Assembly: GCA_963785115.1 (NCBI GenBank)
Contig: CAWATY010000009.1
Location: 744,001-808,000, forward strand
Reading direction: 5' to 3'
Length of the DNA: 64,000 nucleotides
Origin: JACCWP01 sp963785115
GTDB taxonomy: Bacteria > Actinomycetota > Actinomycetes > Propionibacteriales > Nocardioidaceae
The translations under genes were made by a program, and so were the position numbers. Positions 1 to 8,737 of this stretch are shown here, in pieces (position 1 is the first letter of the stretch; every line of letters begins with the position of its first letter). The notes under the pieces are model-generated. The model did not search any database. It saw only the letters and a list, made by a program, of their open reading frames with translations, and was not told where the DNA came from.

Positions 1-874
1 TCGAGTCCTGCACCTCGGACAGCAGGGTGGCCACGGACAACGTGCTCGCCACCCACACGATGCCGTGCTCCAGCTCCGGTCCGGGCAGGACGGTCGCCGC
101 CCGTTCGCACCAGGCGACGTCGACCCCGGCGGCGGCCAGCGCAGGAGCGATCGTCCAGGCACGGTCGATGTCACGGCGGCCGAGCCACGAGGCCAGCGCC
201 TCCTCCCGATCGCCCCTGGCAAGCGGGTCACCGGAGAAGTCCGGCGGCTCGAGGTCGCGTCGGAGGGCGTCCAGGGCGCTGAACTGCTCAGCCGTGATGT
301 CGCCACCGGCGAGCCGGCTCAGCGACGAGAGCAGCGTCTCGACCGCGTCCTCGAGGGCGCTGGCCGCGCGGGTGGCGGCGGCTGCCGGGTTGTTGATCTC
401 GTGCGCGAGACCGGCCGCGAGCGTGCCCAGGGTGACCAGGGCGTCGCGCTGCCGCGCCCTCGACTCGATCGCGCGAGCGGTGCCGTACAGCCCTCGGATG
501 AGGTGCCCGCCGAACGGGAACCACCGGTTCGACAGGTCGTGCAGCACGTTCGACGGCACCCGCAGCACCCGACCGGACTCCCGGCCCTGCCCGGTCGCGA
601 GATAGACACCGTTCTCGTCCCAGGCCCGGAAGCCACCGGCCCACCGCCCCGGCACATCCATCCGTCCGACCACGGTGTCCTCGCGGCCGATGTGCCGGAC
701 GAGGTCAAGGGCGCCGTCGACGAGGACCCACCAGAAGTCCGCGTGCTCGCCCTCGCGGAAGAGCACCACCCCGGGCTCGATCGGGACCTCGGTACCGCCC
801 TCGGCGAGCTCGCCGAGCTGGTCGTCCGACAGCCCGTCGAACAGGCCGAGCGGCCTGAGGTCGTCGACGTCCAT
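1..874 (-). CDS. Sensor histidine kinase with N-terminal cyclic-nucleotide-binding-type domain (partial, 3' end off window)
   Basis: Reading leftward from the ATG at 874, about 291 residues are visible before the window edge. Residues 1-115 look like a cyclic-nucleotide-binding (CAP-effector) domain: an LFDGLSDDQL start, then a GVVLFREGEHADFWWVLVDG beta-roll. A linker helix follows, then a HisKA-type H box, LAHEINNP, with the presumed phosphorylated His at about residue 158. The ATPase domain must lie off the window. No membrane segment is visible, so the kinase is probably soluble. Its start shares one base with the stop of the upstream gene (TGATG), so the two are translationally coupled. 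The partner carries a receiver domain and is the likely phosphotransfer target (inference). The ligand is unknown. Confidence 0.85.
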   Translation of the reverse strand, partial: MDVDDLRPLGLFDGLSDDQLGELAEGGTEVPIEPGVVLFREGEHADFWWVLVDGALDLVRHIGREDTVVGRMDVPGRWAGGFRAWDENGVYLATGQGRESGRVLRVPSNVLHDLSNRWFPFGGHLIRGLYGTARAIESRARQRDALVTLGTLAAGLAHEINNPAAAATRAASALEDAVETLLSSLSRLAGGDITAEQFSALDALRRDLEPPDFSGDPLARGDREEALASWLGRRDIDRAWTIAPALAAAGVDVAWCERAATVLPGPELEHGIVWVASTLSVATLLSEVQDS

Positions 875-2532
875 CAGACGGTCGCCAGGTAGCGGTGCAC
901 GAGGTGGACCGCCATGGCGCCCTCGCCGACGGCTGACGCCACGCGCTTCATCGAGCCGAGCCGGACGTCGCCGGCGGCGAAGACCCCCGGCGTGCTGGTC
1001 TCGAGCGCCAGCGGGTCGTGCGGCAGCGGTTGCCCGTTCGTGCGGTCGTGAGCCAGCAGGTCCTGGCCGGTCACGACGAAACCTCGGTCGTCGCGCACCA
1101 CCTCGGCGCCGAGCCATTCGGTGCGGGGAGCGGCGCCGATGAAGACGAACAGCCAGCTCGACTGCACCTCGTCGGTCGCGCCGGAGTCCCTGTGCTGAAG
1201 TGTGAGGGCCTCGAGGTGGCCGTCCCCTCGGCACCCGACGACCTCGGTCCGGAGCCGGACCTCGATGTTGGCGGCCGACGTGATCCGCGCGATCAGGTAC
1301 TGCGACATGGTGTCCTCGAGCGTCGCCGCCCGGACCACGAGCACCACCCGCTTGGCGAACCGGGCCAGGTTGAGCGCGGCCTGTCCGGCGGAGTTGGCGG
1401 CACCGACGACGTACACGTCGTCGCCCTCGCACTGGATCGCCTCGCTGGCGGTCGCGCCGTAGTAGACGCCGCGGCCGGTCAGTTCGGCGAGGCCGGTGGC
1501 CGTCAGGCTGCGGTACGACACCCCGGTCGCCACGATGAGCGCGCGCGCCTCGATCTCGCCCGAGCCGTCGAGGAGCACGGCGTGCACCGGCCCACGGGTC
1601 TCCAGTCCGACGACGGACCGCGCGAGCACCATCTCGGCGCCGAAGCGGGCGACCTGCGCGACGGCGCGGTGCGTGAGGTCGGAGCCGGTCAGGCCCTTGG
1701 GGAAGCCCAGGTAGTTCTCGATCGCTGCGCTCTGCCCGGCCTGTCCCCCGGGCGCCTCGCGTTCGACGACGACGCTACTGAGGCCCTCGGACGCCGCGTA
1801 CAGCGCCGCCGCGAGCCCGGCCGGTCCCCCGCCGACGATGCAGAGGTCGTACAGCGGCTGCTCGGCGCGGGTGCGCAGGCCCAGCGCCGCGGCGAGGTCG
1901 AGCAGCGCGGGGGCCCGCAGCGGCTCACCCTCCGGCAGCAGCACGAGCGGCAGGTCGTCGGTCGTCGCCGCCGCCAGGTCGCGCAGTCGCTGGCCCTCGT
2001 CGTCGCGCTCGATGTCGTACCAGCGGTAGGGCACGTGGTTGCGGGCGAGGAAGGTCTTGGTCTCGTGACTGCGCTCGGACCAGCGGTGGCCGACCACGCG
2101 CAGGTCGGAGGTGTGGTCGGGGTTGGCCTGCCTCCAGTCCTCGAGCAGGTCGTCGACGACCGGGTACAGGTGCTCGTCGGGTGGGTCCCAGGGCTTGAGC
2201 AGGTAGTGGTCGAGGCCGATGTCGTTGATTGCCCGGATGGCGACCTCGGTGTCGGCGTAAGCCGTCAGCAGCAGGTACTTCGCGGTCGGGGCGTGCGGCC
2301 GAGCCTGCTCGAGCAGCTCGATCCCCGTCATCTGCGGCATCCGCTGGTCCGACGCGATCAGAGCCACCGGCTGGTCCCGCAGGGCCAGGGCGGCCAGCAT
2401 GCTCATCGCCTGGGCACCCGAGGTGGCCGGCACGACCCGGTAGTCCCCGCCGTAGCGCACCTGCAGGTCGCGCGAGATCGCCGCGGAGACCATGGCGTCG
2501 TCGTCGACGGTCAGGATGACGGGCTTGCTCAA
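874..2532 (-). CDS. Response regulator fused to glutaredoxin-like and thioredoxin-reductase-like FAD domains
   Basis: This 552-residue protein has three parts. Residues 1-125 are a receiver domain: acidic D10-D12, phosphoacceptor D62 in ASDQRMP, and K113 in LKPWD. Residues 143-220 resemble a glutaredoxin/thioredoxin fold, but the usual CxxC is S152-E-R-S155. Residues 226-552 form a thioredoxin-reductase-like FAD/NAD(P) fold with GGGPAG at 234-239, GGQAGQSAAIENYLGFP, ATG near 336 and the FAD-binding GDVRLG near 521. The CATC motif expected near 359-362 reads G-A-T-A, so neither disulfide centre is present. FAD reduction by NAD(P)H may remain possible, but dithiol transfer should not. Relatives are annotated as FAD-dependent oxidoreductase or thioredoxin reductase. 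It is coupled to the following cNMP-domain kinase. The role is probably redox or nucleotide sensing (inference). Confidence 0.85.
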   Translation of the reverse strand: MSKPVILTVDDDAMVSAAISRDLQVRYGGDYRVVPATSGAQAMSMLAALALRDQPVALIASDQRMPQMTGIELLEQARPHAPTAKYLLLTAYADTEVAIRAINDIGLDHYLLKPWDPPDEHLYPVVDDLLEDWRQANPDHTSDLRVVGHRWSERSHETKTFLARNHVPYRWYDIERDDEGQRLRDLAAATTDDLPLVLLPEGEPLRAPALLDLAAALGLRTRAEQPLYDLCIVGGGPAGLAAALYAASEGLSSVVVEREAPGGQAGQSAAIENYLGFPKGLTGSDLTHRAVAQVARFGAEMVLARSVVGLETRGPVHAVLLDGSGEIEARALIVATGVSYRSLTATGLAELTGRGVYYGATASEAIQCEGDDVYVVGAANSAGQAALNLARFAKRVVLVVRAATLEDTMSQYLIARITSAANIEVRLRTEVVGCRGDGHLEALTLQHRDSGATDEVQSSWLFVFIGAAPRTEWLGAEVVRDDRGFVVTGQDLLAHDRTNGQPLPHDPLALETSTPGVFAAGDVRLGSMKRVASAVGEGAMAVHLVHRYLATV

Positions 2533-2633
2533 CGGGTCGGCCTCCCTCCAGGCCGCCTGATGTCCGGCTGGCGGCCGAGCGCCGGACCACCATAGTGCGG
2601 ACTCTCCTGGGCAAGCGGCAGGTTCCGAGGTGG

Positions 2634-4001
2634 TCAGCGGCGGGAGCGGCGCTTGCGCGGGCGTTGCTGGACGTCGACGGGCGTGCCGACGAAGCCGAAC
2701 TCCTCGCGCAGCCGGCGCTCGACGAAGCGCAGGTACGACGCCTCCAGCTGACCGGACGTGAACAGCACGAAGGTGGGCGGCGCCGATCCGGCCTGGGTGG
2801 CGAACAGGATCCGGGCCTGCTTACCACCGCGCACGGGGTGCGGGTGCTCGGCGACGAGCCGGCCGAGGAAGGTGTTGAGCGCGCCGGTGCCGACTCGCGT
2901 CTCCCACCCCTCCAGGGCACTGTCGAGGGCGGGCACCAGGCGGTCGACGTGCCAACGGGTGCGGGCCGAGATGTTCACCGTGGGCGCCCAGCGCACTCGC
3001 GCCAGGTCGCGGTCGCGCTCCCGGTCGAGGAAGTAGCGGCGGTCCTCGTCGACCAGGTCCCACTTGTTGAAGGCCACGACCACGGCTCGGCCCGCGTCGG
3101 CGACCATGGCGATCAGCCGCTGGTCCTGCTCGGTCAGCGGCTCGCTGGCGTCGACCACCACGACCGCGACCTCTGCCCGCTCCAGCGCGGTCTGGGTACG
3201 CAGCGACGCGTAGTACTCGTGCCCCGACGCCTCCTTGACCCGGCGGCGCACGCCGGCGGTGTCGACGAACCGCCACGGCCGGCCGCCGAGCTCGATCAGC
3301 TCGTCGACCGGGTCGACGGTCGTGCCCGCCACGTCGTCGACCATCGCGCGGTCCTCGCCCGCGAGGACGTTGAGCAGGCTCGACTTGCCGACGTTGGGCT
3401 TGCCGACGATCGCCACCCGGCGCGGACCGCCCGGCTCGGGATCCTCGTCGGGCGGCGCCTCCGGCAGCGCGGCGAGGACGGCGTCCAGCAGGTCGCCGCT
3501 GCCGCGACCGTGCAGGGCCGAGACCGGGTAGGGCTCCCCCAGCCCGAGGTTCCACATCGCGGCCGCCTCGGCCTCCGTACGGGCGTCGTCGACCTTGTTG
3601 GCGGCCAGCACGACCGGTCGACCCGACCGGCGCAGCACCCGGACCACCGCGTCGTCGGCGTCGGTCGAGCCGACCGTCGCGTCGACGACGAACAGCACCG
3701 CGTCGGCGGCGTCGACCGCCACCTCGGCCTGCCGGGCGATCCGTTCGGCGAGTCCGCGCGCGTCGGGGTCCCAGCCGCCGGTGTCCACGACGGTGAACGC
3801 GCGGCCGTTCCACACCGCGTCGTAGGGCACCCGGTCACGGGTCACGCCGGGCACGTCCTCGACGACCGCCTCACGACGGCCGAGGATCCGGTTGACGAGC
3901 GTCGACTTGCCGACGTTGGGCCGACCCACCACCGCCAGTACCGGGACCCGCCCACGCGGCACGGTCACCGCTTCCGCGTCGAGGTCGTCCGGCGGGCTCA
4001 C
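2634..4001 (-). CDS. der: Ribosome-assembly GTPase Der (EngA)
   Basis: Essential tandem GTPase for 50S subunit maturation, cytoplasmic. The 455 residues contain two G domains: G1 motifs GRPNVGKST at 26-34 and GKPNVGKSS at 200-208, with DTGGW and DTAGV G3 motifs and NKVD and NKWD G4 motifs. A KH-like C-terminal domain ends in a basic tail (RPRKRRSRR). The GTG start at 4001 overlaps the cmk stop (GTGA), so the pair is coupled. The cmk-der order is common in actinobacteria. Confidence 0.97.
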   Translation of the reverse strand: MSPPDDLDAEAVTVPRGRVPVLAVVGRPNVGKSTLVNRILGRREAVVEDVPGVTRDRVPYDAVWNGRAFTVVDTGGWDPDARGLAERIARQAEVAVDAADAVLFVVDATVGSTDADDAVVRVLRRSGRPVVLAANKVDDARTEAEAAAMWNLGLGEPYPVSALHGRGSGDLLDAVLAALPEAPPDEDPEPGGPRRVAIVGKPNVGKSSLLNVLAGEDRAMVDDVAGTTVDPVDELIELGGRPWRFVDTAGVRRRVKEASGHEYYASLRTQTALERAEVAVVVVDASEPLTEQDQRLIAMVADAGRAVVVAFNKWDLVDEDRRYFLDRERDRDLARVRWAPTVNISARTRWHVDRLVPALDSALEGWETRVGTGALNTFLGRLVAEHPHPVRGGKQARILFATQAGSAPPTFVLFTSGQLEASYLRFVERRLREEFGFVGTPVDVQQRPRKRRSRR

Positions 4002-4690
4002 GAGGCACCTGCCACGGCGCGGCGGGCCAGTGTCACGATCTCGTCGACCGCCTGCTCGAGCGTCAGCCCGGTGGTGTCGAGCACGATCGCGTCGTCGGCG
4101 ATGAGCAGCGGCGACACCGCACGGCCGGAGTCGAGCCGGTCGCGCCGCTCCAGGTCGGCCGCCGTGGCGGCGTGTGCGGAGGCGGGACTCCCGTCCTGCG
4201 CCGCTCGGCGTTGCGCGCGCGCCGATGTCTCGGCGGTGAGGAACACCTTCACGTCCGCGTCCGGCGCGACGACCGAGCCGATGTCACGGCCCTCGATCAC
4301 GATGCCGCCGGTCCCGATCAGACCGCGCTGCAGGACCAGCAGCAGGGCGCGTACGGCCGGGACGGCGCTCACCGCGCTGACCGCCGCGGTGACCTCGGGG
4401 CCGCGGATCGGGACGGAGACGTCCTGGCCGTCAGCGGTGATGGTGGGGGCGGCCGGGTCGGTGCCAGAGGCGAGCCGCACCTCCACCGCCGCCTCAGCAA
4501 CTGCAGCCGGGTCGTGCACGTCGACGCCCCGCTGCAGCAGCCCCCAGGTGACGGCGCGGTACATCGCGCCGGTGTCGAGGTAGCGCAGGCCGAGTGCGGT
4601 GGCGACGCCGCGGGCGGTGCTGGACTTGCCCGACCCCGACGGACCGTCGACGGCGACCACCAGCTGGTGGAGCTCATCGATGGGCGGCAC
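3998..4690 (-). CDS. cmk: Cytidylate kinase
   Basis: Phosphorylates CMP and dCMP using ATP in pyrimidine nucleotide salvage. From the GTG at 4690 the protein has 230 residues, the normal family length. It has a P-loop GPSGSGKSS at 16-24, YLDTGAMYRA for substrate binding, and EGRDIG. An open frame continues upstream to 4915, but that stretch overlaps tyrA and is low complexity. The GTG at 4690 is preceded by AGGGAG at good spacing, which decides the start. The stop overlaps the der start. Confidence 0.95.
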   Translation of the reverse strand: MPPIDELHQLVVAVDGPSGSGKSSTARGVATALGLRYLDTGAMYRAVTWGLLQRGVDVHDPAAVAEAAVEVRLASGTDPAAPTITADGQDVSVPIRGPEVTAAVSAVSAVPAVRALLLVLQRGLIGTGGIVIEGRDIGSVVAPDADVKVFLTAETSARAQRRAAQDGSPASAHAATAADLERRDRLDSGRAVSPLLIADDAIVLDTTGLTLEQAVDEIVTLARRAVAGAS

Positions 4691-4763
4691 GGCAGGCTCC
4701 CTGGCGGTGGGCGGAGGCGGTGGGCGGAGGCGGTGGGTACGAGCGGTTGCGCGGTCGGTGGCC

Positions 4764-5858
4764 TCAGCGGTGGGCCGACCAGCCGCGGGCCGCGAGCGCC
4801 TCGACGAGACGGTCCGCGGCCGCGGTCTGGACGACCAGCTCGACCTGGCCGACAGGGCGGCCGGGGTCGTGGTCGATCCGCAGGTCCTCGACGTTGACGC
4901 CCGATTGTCCCGCATCGGCGAACAGCCGGGCCAGCTCCCCCGGCCGGTCGGGCACGCTGACCACCACCACGGCGTCGGCGCGGGGTGGGCCGCCGTGCTT
5001 GGCCGGGATGCGCCGGGTGCCGTCGACGCCGCGGCTCAGCAGCGGCGTGAAGGCCGGCTCGGGTGCCCCGTCGAGGCCCTCCAGCAGCACGTCGAGGTCG
5101 TCCCGGACGCGGCGGAGCAGGCTCTGCAGTGCCGGGGCGTTGGCCTCGAGGATCTGCGCCCACAGCGCGGGGTCGCCGGCCGCGACCCGGGTCACGTCCC
5201 GCAGCCCCTGCCCGGACAGCGCGAGGTGTCCCGCCGGCGCGTCGACCAGCTGGGCCGCCGCGAGCACCGCCAACAGGTGCGGCAGGTGCGACACCCGCGC
5301 GACGGCCAGGTCGTGCTCGTCGGGGCTCATCGTCACGACTCCCGCGCCGCAGGCGCGGGCCAGCGCCTCGACGGCTGCCACCGCCGACGGGTCGGCCGCC
5401 GGGTGCGGGGTCACCGCCCACGCCCGGCCGCGGAACAGCTCACCGGACGCCGCCCATGGCCCGGACTGCTCGCTGCCGGCCATCGGGTGGCTTCCGACGT
5501 AGCGCGACAGGGCGGCGGCGTCGACCCGTCCGCCCAGCAGCCGCAACGGCTCGGCCTTGATGCTCCCGACGTCGGTCACCACCGCGTCCGGGTGCTCGGC
5601 CAGGGCGGCCGCGGCCACCTCGGCGACGTGCGCCGGCGGTACGGCCACGACGACCAGCCCGACGGCCGCTGGCTCGTCGGCGAGCGCACCTGCCTCGCCG
5701 GCCCCGCGCGAGGCCGCGACCACGACGGCCTGCTGGTCGTCGTCGTGCAGGTGCACCCGCACGCCGGAGACGCTGAGCGCCAGCCCCACCGAGGTGCCCA
5801 CCAGGCCGGTGCCGATCACCAGCACGGGCTCGGGGACGCCGGCGACCGGCGTGCTCAC
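4764..5858 (-). CDS. tyrA: Prephenate dehydrogenase with C-terminal ACT domain
   Basis: Converts prephenate to 4-hydroxyphenylpyruvate with NAD(P)+ in tyrosine synthesis. The 364 residues show a Rossmann GTGLVG at 16-21, the catalytic-region motif VGSHPMAGSE with H124, and a helical dimerisation domain. From about 290 there is an ACT domain (VVVVSVPDRPGELARLFADA), which in this family usually binds tyrosine for feedback control. The start overlaps the stop of aroH by 4 bp, so mutase and dehydrogenase form a coupled tyrosine-branch pair. Confidence 0.95.
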   Translation of the reverse strand: MSTPVAGVPEPVLVIGTGLVGTSVGLALSVSGVRVHLHDDDQQAVVVAASRGAGEAGALADEPAAVGLVVVAVPPAHVAEVAAAALAEHPDAVVTDVGSIKAEPLRLLGGRVDAAALSRYVGSHPMAGSEQSGPWAASGELFRGRAWAVTPHPAADPSAVAAVEALARACGAGVVTMSPDEHDLAVARVSHLPHLLAVLAAAQLVDAPAGHLALSGQGLRDVTRVAAGDPALWAQILEANAPALQSLLRRVRDDLDVLLEGLDGAPEPAFTPLLSRGVDGTRRIPAKHGGPPRADAVVVVSVPDRPGELARLFADAGQSGVNVEDLRIDHDPGRPVGQVELVVQTAAADRLVEALAARGWSAHR

Positions 5859-6241
5859 GACCCGTCCGTCTCGGTCTGCACGTGGGTGAGGTCACGGCGC
5901 AGCCGAGCCGCACCGTGCAGGTAGACGTGGGTGACGTCGGCGCGGCTTAGGTCGGTGTTGACGTGCATGAGCAACCGCACCACCCGCGGCATCGACCCCT
6001 CGATCTCGAGCTCGCGGGCGCACATCAACGGTACGTCGACCAGGCCCAGCACCCGGGCGGCGTAGGCCGGGAACTCCGAGCGCACGTCGTCGGTGGCGGT
6101 GAAGACGATGCTGATCAGGTCGTCGTTGGAGACGCCGTTCTCACGCACCACGGCGCGTACCAGCTCACTGGTCCGCTCCAGCAGGTGCTCGCGCTCGTCC
6201 TGCTCGAGCTGGGTCGCGCCGCGGATCGCCCGTACGGCCAT
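5855..6241 (-). CDS. aroH: Monofunctional chorismate mutase, AroH class
   Basis: Rearranges chorismate to prephenate. The 128 residues match the Bacillus AroH trimeric barrel fold rather than the helical AroQ fold: it opens with VRAIRGATQLEQDE, has SIVFTATDDVRSEFPA, the VPLMCARELEIEGSMPRVVRLLMHV core region (written here only as landmarks in VPLMC and GSMPR), and ends with HVYLHGAARLRRDL. It overlaps tyrA by 4 bp and follows rluB by 33 bp. A product-coupled pair with tyrA is the natural reading. Confidence 0.95.
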   Translation of the reverse strand: MAVRAIRGATQLEQDEREHLLERTSELVRAVVRENGVSNDDLISIVFTATDDVRSEFPAYAARVLGLVDVPLMCARELEIEGSMPRVVRLLMHVNTDLSRADVTHVYLHGAARLRRDLTHVQTETDGS

Positions 6242-6274
6242 GTCTGCTCGTCGCTCCTGTCGTTCTCGTCACGC

Positions 6275-7015
6275 TCAGAGACCCACCAGGTCGAGCAGGC
6301 CACCCAGCTCGTCCGGGGTCAGCTCGCGCCATTGTCCCGTCCGCAGTGTGCCCACCCGGACCCCACCCATGCCGGTGCGGGTCAGCTGGCGGACAGGGTG
6401 GCCGACCGCGTCGAGCATCCGGCGCACGATCCGGTTGCGCCCCTCGTGGATCACGACCTCGACCAGCGAGCGCGGGTGGGACCCGCTGCGCAGCACGTCC
6501 CGCACGGTGACGGCGTCGCAGACGATCGGCCCGTCGTCGAGCTCGACGCCCTCCAGCAGCCGCCGCCTGGTCGCTGCGCGGACGACGCCGTCGACCTCCG
6601 CCACATAGGTCTTGGACACGCCATGGGACGGGTGCGCCAGTCGGTGCGCGAGCTCGCCGTCGTTGGTGAGCAGCAACAGGCCCTCGGTGTCGGTGTCCAG
6701 CCGCCCGACGTGGAACAGCCGCTCGGGTCGGTCGGCGACCAGGTCTCCCAGGTGTCGTCGGCCCTCCGGGTCGCTCATCGTGCTGACCACCCCGCGGGGC
6801 TTGTTCAGGACCAGGTAGACGTGCGGCCCGACCGGGGGCAGCCGGCGGCCGTCGACCCGGATCACGGCGCGGGTGGGATCGACGGTCGTGCCCAGCCGGG
6901 TGACAACCTCGCCGTCGACCTCGACCTTGCCGGCGAGCATCAGCTCCTCGCACTTGCGACGGCTCGCCACACCGGACTGGGCGAGCAGCTTGTGCAGGCG
7001 GACCTGTTCGCTCAC
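6275..7015 (-). CDS. rluB: 23S rRNA pseudouridine synthase, RluB/RsuA family
   Basis: Modifies a uridine in rRNA to pseudouridine. The 246 residues carry an N-terminal S4 RNA-binding domain (VRLHKLLAQSGVASRRKCEE) and an RsuA-type catalytic domain with GRLDTDTEGLLLLTNDG, whose first Asp is the catalytic residue. RluB (23S) is preferred to RsuA (16S) because of its position beside scpAB, which is typical of Gram-positives. The GTG start overlaps the scpB stop. Confidence 0.92.
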   Translation of the reverse strand: MSEQVRLHKLLAQSGVASRRKCEELMLAGKVEVDGEVVTRLGTTVDPTRAVIRVDGRRLPPVGPHVYLVLNKPRGVVSTMSDPEGRRHLGDLVADRPERLFHVGRLDTDTEGLLLLTNDGELAHRLAHPSHGVSKTYVAEVDGVVRAATRRRLLEGVELDDGPIVCDAVTVRDVLRSGSHPRSLVEVVIHEGRNRIVRRMLDAVGHPVRQLTRTGMGGVRVGTLRTGQWRELTPDELGGLLDLVGL

Positions 7016-7566
7016 GCGTGCATGCCGCTGTCGACGAGGTCCTGCGCCTCGTCGTCGGGCGGCAGGTACGGCGCGAGCTCGGGGAGCTGGTCGAGGCCGG
7101 TCAGACCCATCCGCTCCAGGAAGTGCGCGGTCGTGCGGTACAGGACCGCCCCGGACACCGGCTCGGTGCCGGCCTCCTCGACCAGTCCACGGGTCAGCAG
7201 CGTGCGCATGACCCCGTCGACGTTGACGCCGCGGATCGCCGACACCCGGCCCCGGCTGACCGGCTGTCGGTAGGCGACGACCGCCAGCGTCTCCAGGGAC
7301 GCCTGCGTCAGCCGGGCCTGCTGGCCGTCGAGCACGAACCGCTCCACCGCGTCGGCGTGCTCCGCGCGGGTGAAGAACCGCCAGCCGCCGCCCACCTCGC
7401 GCAGCTCGAAGCCCCGGCCCTCGTCGTCGTAGGAGCTCGCCAGCGCGGTCAGCGCCGCCACGACGTCGGGCTCGGGGTAGCCGACGGCGGCGGCGAGCGT
7501 TCGCGGGTCGAGCGGCTGGTCGGCCACCATCAGCACGGCCTCGAGGGCCGGTCGCAGCTCACTCAT
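7012..7566 (-). CDS. scpB: Segregation and condensation protein B
   Basis: ScpB is the winged-helix accessory subunit of the SMC-ScpAB condensin that organises the chromosome. From the ATG at 7566 the protein has 184 residues, normal for the family: MSELRPALEAVLMVADQPL, then two winged-helix units with the ETLAVVAYRQPVSRGRV motif and the RGLVEE hairpin. An in-frame start 14 codons upstream gives a basic, low-complexity tail and lies deep inside scpA, so I reject it. The first 8 bp overlap the end of scpA. Confidence 0.95.
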   Translation of the reverse strand: MSELRPALEAVLMVADQPLDPRTLAAAVGYPEPDVVAALTALASSYDDEGRGFELREVGGGWRFFTRAEHADAVERFVLDGQQARLTQASLETLAVVAYRQPVSRGRVSAIRGVNVDGVMRTLLTRGLVEEAGTEPVSGAVLYRTTAHFLERMGLTGLDQLPELAPYLPPDDEAQDLVDSGMHA

Positions 7567-8392
7567 CGTCGTACTCCTCCGAGACCTCGACCTCGCCGTC
7601 GTCGTCACCCGTCCACCGCACGTGCAGCTCGCCGAGCGCGCTCACCTGCTCGAACGAGACCGCACCCTCGCGATAGAGCTCGAGCAGCGCGAGGAAGCGC
7701 GCCACCGTGGTCAGCGTGTCGGGCGAGTCACTGACGAGCGTACGGAACGTGGTCTGCCGCATCCGACGCAGCCGGTGCACCAGCACGGTGGCCTGCTCGC
7801 GGACGCTGACCCGGGGAGCGTGCAGGTGGCCCAGGCCGATGATCGGCACCGGGCGTGGGGCGAGCGCCCGGGCCGCGAGGGCGGCGAACTCGTCCAGGCC
7901 GAGCGTCAGCACGACCTCGGGCAGCAGGCTGGCGAACTGCTCGTCGAGGCCGACGGCGCGCGGGTGCCGGCGGGACTGCTCGGCGAGCCGGTCGCCGAAG
8001 GCACCCGCCACCTGCTTGAAGGCGCGGTACTGCAGCAGCCGGGCGAACAGCAGGTCGCGGGCCTCGAGCAGCGCGAGGTCGTCCTCGTCCTCGACGTCAC
8101 CGGCCGGGAGCAGCCGGGCGGTCTTGAGGTCGAGCAGCGTGGCCGCCACGACGAGGAACTGGGTGGTCTGCTCGAGATCGGGGCCCATCTGCTTGAGGTG
8201 GGCGATGAACTCGTCGGTGACCCGCGACAGCGCCACCTCGGTGACGTCCATCTCGTGCTTGGCGATGAGGCCCAGCAACAGGTCGAAGGGGCCCTCGAAG
8301 TTGTCCAGGTGGACCGCGAAGCCGTCCGGTGGCGGGCCGGCGACCGCCGCGCCGGCCGCGTCGGGACCAGGGTCGGCGGTCGTCACCGTCAC
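7559..8392 (-). CDS. scpA: Segregation and condensation protein A
   Basis: ScpA is the kleisin that bridges the SMC heads. The GTG at 8392 gives 277 residues. The N-terminal kleisin signature FAVHLDNFEGPFDLLLGLIA is at about 24-43, followed by DVTEVALSRVTDEFI and a C-terminal winged helix (VARFLALLELYREGAVSFEQ). The open frame continues far upstream through parA, but those residues are antisense-like low complexity. The GTG at 8392 overlaps the upstream TGA (GTGA) and fits the family start. Confidence 0.95.
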   Translation of the reverse strand: MTVTTADPGPDAAGAAVAGPPPDGFAVHLDNFEGPFDLLLGLIAKHEMDVTEVALSRVTDEFIAHLKQMGPDLEQTTQFLVVAATLLDLKTARLLPAGDVEDEDDLALLEARDLLFARLLQYRAFKQVAGAFGDRLAEQSRRHPRAVGLDEQFASLLPEVVLTLGLDEFAALAARALAPRPVPIIGLGHLHAPRVSVREQATVLVHRLRRMRQTTFRTLVSDSPDTLTTVARFLALLELYREGAVSFEQVSALGELHVRWTGDDDGEVEVSEEYDDE

Positions 8393-8737
8393 GAGGGTGC
8401 CAGCCGGCCGACCAGGTCGGAGTCGGCCCCCCGTTCGTCGAGGTCGGCCAGCACGATCGAGATCGCCTCGCGGACCAGTCGTCCGCGGTCGACCGCGATG
8501 CCGTGCGCGCGGCGCAGCGACAGCCGGGCGTGCTCGAGGTCGAGCAGCTCGTCGGCGGTCACGTACACCGTCATCTTCTCGTCGTGTCGCACCCGGCCGC
8601 TGCTGCGGCGCTCCCCCGGCTCCCGCCGGCGCCTCCGATGCCTCAGGGGGATCGGGGACGACGGTCGGCTTGGGCGGGGACGGCTCCTCGCCGTCCTGGG
8701 TGGGGCGGAACAGCTCGTCCGCCCCGGGCAGGCTCAC
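8389..8737 (-). CDS. ParA/ScpA-adjacent ribbon-helix-helix-like protein, frame-disrupted
   Basis: Between parA and scpA actinobacteria usually carry a small protein that starts SLPGA(D/A)ELFRPT, has a Pro-rich linker and ends with an RHH-like domain (VRHDEKMTVYVTADELLDLE and following). Both halves are present here in different frames. SLPGADELFRPT reads from the GTG at 8737 (GTGA overlap with the parA stop), while the RHH half reads from about 8610 to 8389. Removing one base from the five-C run at 8613-8617 would join them into about 115 residues. Read without correction, an ATG at 8592 still gives a 67-residue RHH-only product. It may be a sequencing slip, a real lesion or an unusual shift. 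The role is probably DNA binding in chromosome segregation (inference). Confidence 0.7.

Noticed and set aside
4599..5924. Plus-strand open frame opposite cmk and tyrA
   Set aside because: Shadow of two well-supported genes; no recognisable domain.
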